Below, one piece after another: positions 58,912 through 64,000 of a stretch of 64,000 nucleotides of DNA (position 1 is its first letter; the number at the start of each line of letters is the position of its first letter). The stretch is from Desulfuromonadaceae bacterium (lineage in GTDB: Bacteria > Desulfobacterota > Desulfuromonadia > Geobacterales > Pseudopelobacteraceae): positions 62,001 through 126,000 of the forward strand of contig JAQTZV010000013.1 in NCBI GenBank assembly GCA_028687585.1, in the 5' to 3' direction. The notes beneath the pieces are model-generated. The model did no database searches. It was not told the origin of the DNA and was given only the letters and a program-made list of their open reading frames with translations. Both the position numbers and the translations under genes were made by a program.

Positions 58912-60238
58912 TTTTTGCCGGCAGCCGTGCAGCCTTATCCTCTTGTTTTGCGCCTGACTTCAGTTTCAGCAGCCAGTGGGCAACGAGAATATAGTCATCG
59001 AGATAATCCTGTTTGCCGTCGGAATTCACATCATACGCGAGGGTGTTGTCTGTATGGGGTTTTACCAGTTGATCATCCAATGCTGCATCAGACAGAGCGA
59101 GTAAAGCCACTCCCACTTGATTGAGCGGTGGAACAGCGACGAGTGTTATTTCAATACGCTCTCCTTTTATAATAATTGAAAGACGTACGTCTGATTTATT
59201 CTTCTGCGGCAGCGCATTAAGTTCCCATTTATTGCCGGAAACCTCCCTAATTGACTTCATATTCGCCCCTTTGAGCGAGAAACTTGGAGTGTCGGTTTCA
59301 TTGGCTAATTCAAGAGCAACGGTCACAAGAGATACGCCATCCGTTACCACAATTTCGGGTGTCTGTGTAACGCCTGCTGCAGATAAAGATTTCCTGTCAA
59401 ACAGGCTCGCCAGACGCGCTATTGTTCGAACGCCGGTATATGTGCGAAACTGTTCCTGCACACTTTGCGTTGATTTCAGCGCTGCTGTCCAGCGTTCTCC
59501 TGCAGCTTTATCTGCAGCAGGAAGAGCAACTGCAGCCTCTTCAGTGGCGCTGATAACTACAGACTCGGCTGGAACATTTTGATATTCAGGCTCTTCCTGC
59601 GCTGCATCTTTACGTACAGTATCGTCGACAGTTGTACTTTGATCGCCGGATGCCGGTGGAAGTGTCATATTGGCAACAAAAGACGTTCCTGATTGAATTG
59701 TTACAGGAGCGGCGGTACCGGGTGTGGTTGTCATGGCGCCGGCACTGTCTTCAGAACCGTTTTTGACGGCTCCATCCTCACGTTTCTCCGAAGCAGCAGA
59801 TGAAGAAGAAGTCACCACAGACTGCACCGCAAGCGGAGAACCATTTGCAGCATACACGGCTGGTGGCGGACTAAAATTCGGCTGCCACGCTTGCGGTTTC
59901 CCCTTGCTGATAAATGTAATAGAGGCAAGTTCACCGGAACCTTTAATAACACCCGTTGTTATAAAAACAATCCTGATTGAACCCGGCACCGTAACATTCT
60001 GGGCTGGAAGGGCACCTGCGGTCATCGCCCCATACGTAACTGTCGGGTTTTCAAGGGCGTCCTTATCATACAGAATCGACAGCTCAATCCCCGCAGCTTC
60101 CTGTAAATCAGTTGCGGTAATTGAATATTTTGCCGCTCCGACCGGAACAATAGCTATGGTTCCCGCCTCTCCAAAATCGGAGGCGGCAACCAATCCGAAC
60201 AGCAGCAGAGTTGAAACAATTAAACGCAGCGTACCCAT
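58895..60238 (-). CDS. Secreted cohesin-domain protein with a C-terminal dockerin-like repeat
   Basis: 447 residues. A signal peptide (GTLRLIVSTLLLFGLVAAS) is followed by a cohesin-like domain (about 27-120, AAGIELSILYDKDALENPTV; GSGELASITFISKGK), a long Ser/Thr/Ala/Pro linker and a second beta domain (about 270-370). Near the C-terminus DVNSDGKQDYLDDYILVA (403-420) has the calcium-loop spacing of a dockerin repeat, but only one copy is seen, so it is a half dockerin. It lies between ctpA and yibQ in the division operon, where I know of no characterised cohesin protein. It probably scaffolds a periplasmic or outer-membrane complex. Confidence 0.78.
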   Translation of the reverse strand: MGTLRLIVSTLLLFGLVAASDFGEAGTIAIVPVGAAKYSITATDLQEAAGIELSILYDKDALENPTVTYGAMTAGALPAQNVTVPGSIRIVFITTGVIKGSGELASITFISKGKPQAWQPNFSPPPAVYAANGSPLAVQSVVTSSSSAASEKREDGAVKNGSEDSAGAMTTTPGTAAPVTIQSGTSFVANMTLPPASGDQSTTVDDTVRKDAAQEEPEYQNVPAESVVISATEEAAVALPAADKAAGERWTAALKSTQSVQEQFRTYTGVRTIARLASLFDRKSLSAAGVTQTPEIVVTDGVSLVTVALELANETDTPSFSLKGANMKSIREVSGNKWELNALPQKNKSDVRLSIIIKGERIEITLVAVPPLNQVGVALLALSDAALDDQLVKPHTDNTLAYDVNSDGKQDYLDDYILVAHWLLKLKSGAKQEDKAARLPAKNGSSK

Positions 60239-60264
60239 AGTGCATTTCCTCTATTCAACAAAAT

Positions 60265-61638
60265 TCACTTATCACTGCCCATTGACTTGATCAGCTCCCA
60301 CCCTTTAAGCAGATCGAGAGCCCGCAACACCTGATAATCATTTTTCAAATTTTCTTCCAATCTGTTTGGTGCTTTTTCGGTTTTATCATCCTTCTTGTCA
60401 CTCTTTTTTTCATCCTTTTTCGCCTCTCCAGCAGCTGACTTATCATCAGTTTCAAAATGGTTTTCGAGATCTTTTTCGCGCAGATGCATGGAATCTTTTT
60501 TGCCGGCCGCTTTAGGAAGTTCGATCGCTTCGACTACAATATCAGGCGTTATACCCTTGGCTTGAATCGAACGGCCTTTGGGAGTGAAGTAGCGGGCTGT
60601 TGTCAAGCGGAGTCCGGAATCATCAGACATCGGAATTATGGTCTGAACCGAACCTTTACCAAAGCTCTGGGTTCCCAGAATAATGGCCCGCTTATGATCT
60701 TGCAAGGCTCCGGCAACAATTTCTGAGGCACTGGCGCTACCGCCGTTAATTAAAACTACAATCGGATAATTTGCCTCTTTACCGCCTTTTTTTGCAACAA
60801 ATTGCATTTTAGAATCTTTTTCCCGACCTTCGGTATACACAATCATCTCTCCTTCCGGGACAAAATGATCAGAAACCTTAACCGCCTGGTCAAGCAGACC
60901 ACCCGGATCATTGCGCATATCAAGTACTAATCCCTTAAGCTCACCCTTGTATTCCTCCCGCATGGTTTTGAGAGCTTTTGCCAGGTCTTCATCGGTTTTT
61001 TCCTGAAACTGGGCGATGCGAACATAGCCATAGCCGCCTTCCGACAGATGGAACCGGACGCTCTTAACCTGAATAATATCACGGATAAGAGGGAATTCTT
61101 TCGGCTTTTCGAAGCCGTCCCGCATAATGGTCAGAATTACCTTTGTACCCTTAACTCCGCGCATACGTTTGACCGCATCATTGATATTTAAATCTTTGGT
61201 GAATTTGTCGTCAATTTTGAGAATCATGTCACCGGACTTTATGCCTGCTTTGAATGCAGGGGTATCCTCAATTGGCGATATGACGGTCAAAACTCCGTCT
61301 TTGATGGAAATTTCAATGCCTAGTCCGCCAAAAGCACCCTTGGTATCAATTTTCATCTCTTTGTAGGTATCAGGAGGCATGAATGAACTGTGTGGATCAA
61401 GTGAAGAAAGCATACCATTAATGGCGCCATAGACCAGTTTTTTGGTGTCAACTTCTTCAACATAACTTTTTTTGATAATAGCCATGACATCGGTAAACAG
61501 CTCGATAGATTCGTAATCATTCCCTTTCGCTTCTGCCGAACTGCGGCGTTGGGAACTGATGATAAAAACAGTCAAAAAGAGTACAATAATGGCGAATCCT
61601 GCAATAATTCTTGTTTTTTTACTTCCTGGCACACTCAT
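60265..61638 (-). CDS. ctpA: Carboxy-terminal processing protease CtpA (S41)
   Basis: 457 residues from ATG at 61638, with GGAGGAATAAA upstream; an earlier start would overlap envC. A signal/anchor (IIAGFAIIVLFLTVFII), a PDZ domain (about 90-175, GGLGIEISIKDGVLTVISPI), and the S41 catalytic core with Ser in INGGSASASEIVAGAL and Lys in GTQSFGKGSVQTI. The C-terminus is a charged Lys/Asp stretch. Such proteases regulate peptidoglycan hydrolases in the periplasm. It lies downstream of envC in the operon. Confidence 0.95.
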   Translation of the reverse strand: MSVPGSKKTRIIAGFAIIVLFLTVFIISSQRRSSAEAKGNDYESIELFTDVMAIIKKSYVEEVDTKKLVYGAINGMLSSLDPHSSFMPPDTYKEMKIDTKGAFGGLGIEISIKDGVLTVISPIEDTPAFKAGIKSGDMILKIDDKFTKDLNINDAVKRMRGVKGTKVILTIMRDGFEKPKEFPLIRDIIQVKSVRFHLSEGGYGYVRIAQFQEKTDEDLAKALKTMREEYKGELKGLVLDMRNDPGGLLDQAVKVSDHFVPEGEMIVYTEGREKDSKMQFVAKKGGKEANYPIVVLINGGSASASEIVAGALQDHKRAIILGTQSFGKGSVQTIIPMSDDSGLRLTTARYFTPKGRSIQAKGITPDIVVEAIELPKAAGKKDSMHLREKDLENHFETDDKSAAGEAKKDEKKSDKKDDKTEKAPNRLEENLKNDYQVLRALDLLKGWELIKSMGSDK

Positions 61639-61679
61639 TTTATTCCTCCGGATATATTTGATGCTTCCTGTATTACTAG

Positions 61680-62864
61680 CTAACGTACCCACTCGGCGGG
61701 ATCAACCGGTTTACCCTGATGCCGTATTTCAAAATACAGCATGTTCCCTTTGTTTGAATCCACATCGCCTACCGCCCCTATTGTCTCATGACGTGCCACC
61801 TCGGCACCAACTTTTTTTGACAATCGTGACGCGTGGGCGTAGAGACTGAAATAACCGCCGCCATGATCAATCACCATCATATTACCAAAACCTTTAAAAT
61901 AATCGGAAAAAATAACCGTACCTTCATATATTGCCTTTATTTCGCTACCGGACGAAGCAGAAACCGACAATCCCTTACTGAAGGTATACGAGTTAAACTC
62001 GGCGTGTTTATGCTTTCCATAAGATTCAATAATCTCACCATGAACCGGAAGAGTCATTCTCCCTTTTTGCGAAGCAAAACCGCGGTCAGGAACCGGTGGT
62101 AACTCTGCAAGTGGTTTCAGCCGTGACCTCGGCTTTTCGTGGCGTGAGGAAAGTTTACGCCTGCTTAGTGCCTCAAGGCGGGTAAGCATTGTCTGCAGAC
62201 GGGCGGCATTTGCCTGCAATTCTTTCAGGGAACGTTCATAACTCTTGCGATCCTGGCGAACCTTGCCAAGATAGGCAGCCTTTTTGCTTTTTTCAGTTTC
62301 AATTTCACGCTTTTTTTGTTCAATACCGGTCATAATACGTTCTTTTTTTAACGCATCACGCTCCAGATTAGATTTAAGGCTTTTGAGCTGGTCAATTTTC
62401 AGATTGTATTCGAGGAAAATCCTTTTGTCATTTTCAAGTATGGATTTCATGTAGCGAATATTTTCCGCAAGCTGCGGAAATGACTCTGCAGAAAAGAACA
62501 TTCGTAAAGCACCGAGTTCACCAGCCTTATACAAGGCCGACAAGCGGCGCTCAATTTCAATCCTCTTGATATGTGCTTCATCTGTTACCCGTTGAATATC
62601 ACGCCCGGTGCTTTCCAGGCTCGATTCAACACCCTGCAAGTCGCGGCCGAGCTTGCTAAGGTCAGACTGTTTCTGCTCAAGAGAACGTAGAATTTCTTTG
62701 AGTTCGGTTGAGACAGCCACTTCCACTTTACGAGTCTTGGTTATGAGTTGTTTCTGTACCCTGATCTCTCGCTTGACTCCACTCAATTCATCTTTAGCGT
62801 TTTGCGCAAACGCGACAGATGTAATAACTATTAGTGCCGCACATATACGAAACAGCCGCTTCAT
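61680..62864 (-). CDS. envC: EnvC-like murein hydrolase activator (degenerate LytM domain)
   Basis: 394 residues. Signal peptide (RLFRICAALIVITSVAFA), a long coiled coil to about residue 245, then a LytM/M23 domain (about 280-394). Catalytic residues of active LytM are missing: where HxGxD would stand the sequence reads TFSKGLSV, and the HLHFE motif reads MLYFEIRH. As in E. coli EnvC, it should activate amidases under FtsEX control instead of cutting murein itself. Starts three bases after the ftsX stop. Confidence 0.92.
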   Translation of the reverse strand: MKRLFRICAALIVITSVAFAQNAKDELSGVKREIRVQKQLITKTRKVEVAVSTELKEILRSLEQKQSDLSKLGRDLQGVESSLESTGRDIQRVTDEAHIKRIEIERRLSALYKAGELGALRMFFSAESFPQLAENIRYMKSILENDKRIFLEYNLKIDQLKSLKSNLERDALKKERIMTGIEQKKREIETEKSKKAAYLGKVRQDRKSYERSLKELQANAARLQTMLTRLEALSRRKLSSRHEKPRSRLKPLAELPPVPDRGFASQKGRMTLPVHGEIIESYGKHKHAEFNSYTFSKGLSVSASSGSEIKAIYEGTVIFSDYFKGFGNMMVIDHGGGYFSLYAHASRLSKKVGAEVARHETIGAVGDVDSNKGNMLYFEIRHQGKPVDPAEWVR

Positions 62865-62867
62865 CAG

Positions 62868-63836
62868 TTACACAGTAATAAAGCGTTTCAGCGAAGTAAG
62901 GCTTCCGATAAAGCCGAGCAGAGCTCCCGCCAGCAGCAATGTCAAGAGGTGCTCAACCGGGAGAAAACTTAAACCTGAGGCAGCGGGATTAAATGTAATA
63001 AAACTGCCGGCATTCTGCAGAAACCCTTCATAGAGGCCATACAAAAGGGCAAGAGATAATGTGGAACCGGCTAAACCCTGAATAAGTCCTTCAAGCAGAA
63101 ATGGAGCCGAGATAAAAAAACGTGTTGCACCGACGAGAGACATAACCTCCAGCTCGTCACGACGAGAATAAATGGTAAGTTTGATCGTATTTGAAACGAT
63201 AAAGATTACAGCAATGACCAAAAATCCACCCAACAGGGCACCGAGCAGACGCATGAAATTCAAAAAAGAATTAAAACGGCGTACCCACTCTTCGCCATAT
63301 TGAACCTCGGTAATTCCGGAAATACGTTTAAGTTTCGTAACAAATTCCTCAACAGAGACCGTATCACGGTAGGAACGCTTCAGAGCTATTTCAAATGATG
63401 TGGGGAGAATCTCTGAACTGACACCTTCAAGGAGGGTTTCCTGACCTCGCAATCGGCCTCTAAACCGTTTAAGAGCTTCGTCGCGCGAAACATAGCTGAC
63501 GCGTGACACACCGGAAAGCTCTGTTATCTTTTGACGAAAAGCAGACTGCTCTTGCCCCGTCAACTCTTTGTCAAAATACACAGTTACCTGTACCCGCTCA
63601 CTCCAGTTTTCTGTGGCGCTTTCAAGGTTTACAAAAACAAGCAGAAACAGAGAAACGATAAGCAGCGCCAGCGTAATTGTCCCAACCGTCACAACATTAA
63701 CAAAAACATTCTGACGAATATTTGTAATCGCCCGGGTCAGGTAGAACCCGGCTCTGCCACCAAAACCGTCACCGGCAAGAGAGGGACGCCTAAATGTTCT
63801 GATCGTCTCGGGCGGCTTCTTTTTCCACTTGTTCAA
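62868..63836 (-). CDS. ftsX: Cell-division ABC permease FtsX
   Basis: 322 residues from a TTG at 63836 with AAAGGGGAAATCG upstream, overlapping ftsE by 47 bases. Topology: N-terminal cytoplasmic tail, first membrane segment TVGTITLALLIVSLFLLVFV, a periplasmic domain of about 100 residues, then three more segments (GALLGGFLVIAVIFIVSNTI; the GATRFFI cytoplasmic coupling region; LLTLLLAGALLGFIGSL). It controls EnvC from the membrane when FtsE hydrolyses ATP. Confidence 0.94.
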   Translation of the reverse strand: MNKWKKKPPETIRTFRRPSLAGDGFGGRAGFYLTRAITNIRQNVFVNVVTVGTITLALLIVSLFLLVFVNLESATENWSERVQVTVYFDKELTGQEQSAFRQKITELSGVSRVSYVSRDEALKRFRGRLRGQETLLEGVSSEILPTSFEIALKRSYRDTVSVEEFVTKLKRISGITEVQYGEEWVRRFNSFLNFMRLLGALLGGFLVIAVIFIVSNTIKLTIYSRRDELEVMSLVGATRFFISAPFLLEGLIQGLAGSTLSLALLYGLYEGFLQNAGSFITFNPAASGLSFLPVEHLLTLLLAGALLGFIGSLTSLKRFITV

Positions 63837-64000
63837 CGATTTCCCCTTTGCTCAATGTGACAAGTCGCTTATGGCCCTGGTCGATCAAACGACGGTCGTG
63901 CGTTGCGACAACCACAGTAGTGCCACGAATATTAGCCTCTTTAAAAATAGTAAGTATCTGGTTTTTATTGGCATCATCAAGATTGCCGGTCGGTTCATCC
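63790..64000 (-). CDS. ftsE: C-terminal part of FtsE ATPase, cut by the window edge
   Basis: The visible 69 residues begin DEPTGNLDDANKNQILTIFK, the Walker B and D-loop of an ABC ATPase, then have the H-loop VVVATHDRRL, and end in a charged tail with TAG at 63790. The tail overlaps the ftsX start, which identifies it as FtsE. It heads the operon ftsE-ftsX-envC-ctpA-cohesin protein-yibQ as far as seen. Confidence 0.94.
   Translation of the reverse strand, partial: DEPTGNLDDANKNQILTIFKEANIRGTTVVVATHDRRLIDQGHKRLVTLSKGEIVEQVEKEAARDDQNI

Overview
The window looks like chromosomal DNA of a Geobacter-like member of the Desulfuromonadota (Geobacterales). The pointers are a eukaryote-like citrate synthase, a desulfoferrodoxin-rubrerythrin pair, a tri-heme c-type cytochrome, a large secreted multicopper oxidase, c-di-GMP response regulators, phenylacetate-CoA ligase with an ACT partner, and many small lipoproteins. 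This is inference from gene content; no rRNA or tRNA gene was seen.

Layout. 0-3.1 kb: hisS-ruvB-hda-like operon on the minus strand, running off the left edge. 3.2-8.2 kb: a REC-GGDEF cyclase, comEC and a divergent REC-HD-GYP phosphodiesterase. 8.3-13.3 kb: fbp, then an ispB-tlpA-ccdA-VOC-LysR operon with 4-nt overlaps. 13.5-18.8 kb: DEAD-box helicase, dehydrogenase with a 52-residue Lys-rich partner, paaK-ACT, cytochrome. 18.8-28.2 kb: two ABC-F ATPases, two histidine kinases sharing an N-terminal signature, a NarL-type regulator, a Pal-like lipoprotein and small proteins. 28.3-39.6 kb: envelope region with a full-length LTA-synthase-like transferase (34.5-36.4 kb) and a 5'-truncated copy (28.3-29.8 kb) bracketing a multicopper oxidase/AraC-regulator/thioesterase segment, then an IPT-domain protein and two LptF/LptG permeases.

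39.6-52.3 kb is an accessory island: a toxin-antitoxin pair between ~100-bp direct repeats, a 13-repeat CRISPR array, and a complete type I-C cas operon (cas3-cas5c-cas8c-cas7c-cas4-cas1-cas2) with a RhuM-family gene inserted between cas7c and cas4. A small CxxC protein and a REP-associated tyrosine transposase (RAYT) follow. REP palindromes (GTAG plus a GGGCG-stem hairpin) were seen only in this island; two of them lie inside the RAYT reading frame itself.

52.3-64 kb returns to core genes: superoxide reductase and rubrerythrin, citrate synthase, an M24 peptidase, a ParA-like ATPase with a C-terminal Cys/His cluster, and a cell-division/envelope operon ftsE-ftsX-envC-ctpA-cohesin/dockerin protein-yibQ. 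EnvC here lacks the LytM catalytic residues, so it should be an activator regulated by FtsEX rather than a hydrolase.

The best candidates for something new are the REP pair that became coding sequence inside its own transposase, the RhuM gene co-transcribed with the I-C cas genes, the direct-repeat-flanked TA module with a lone I-E-like repeat beside the I-C array, and a cohesin plus half-dockerin protein embedded in a divisome operon.
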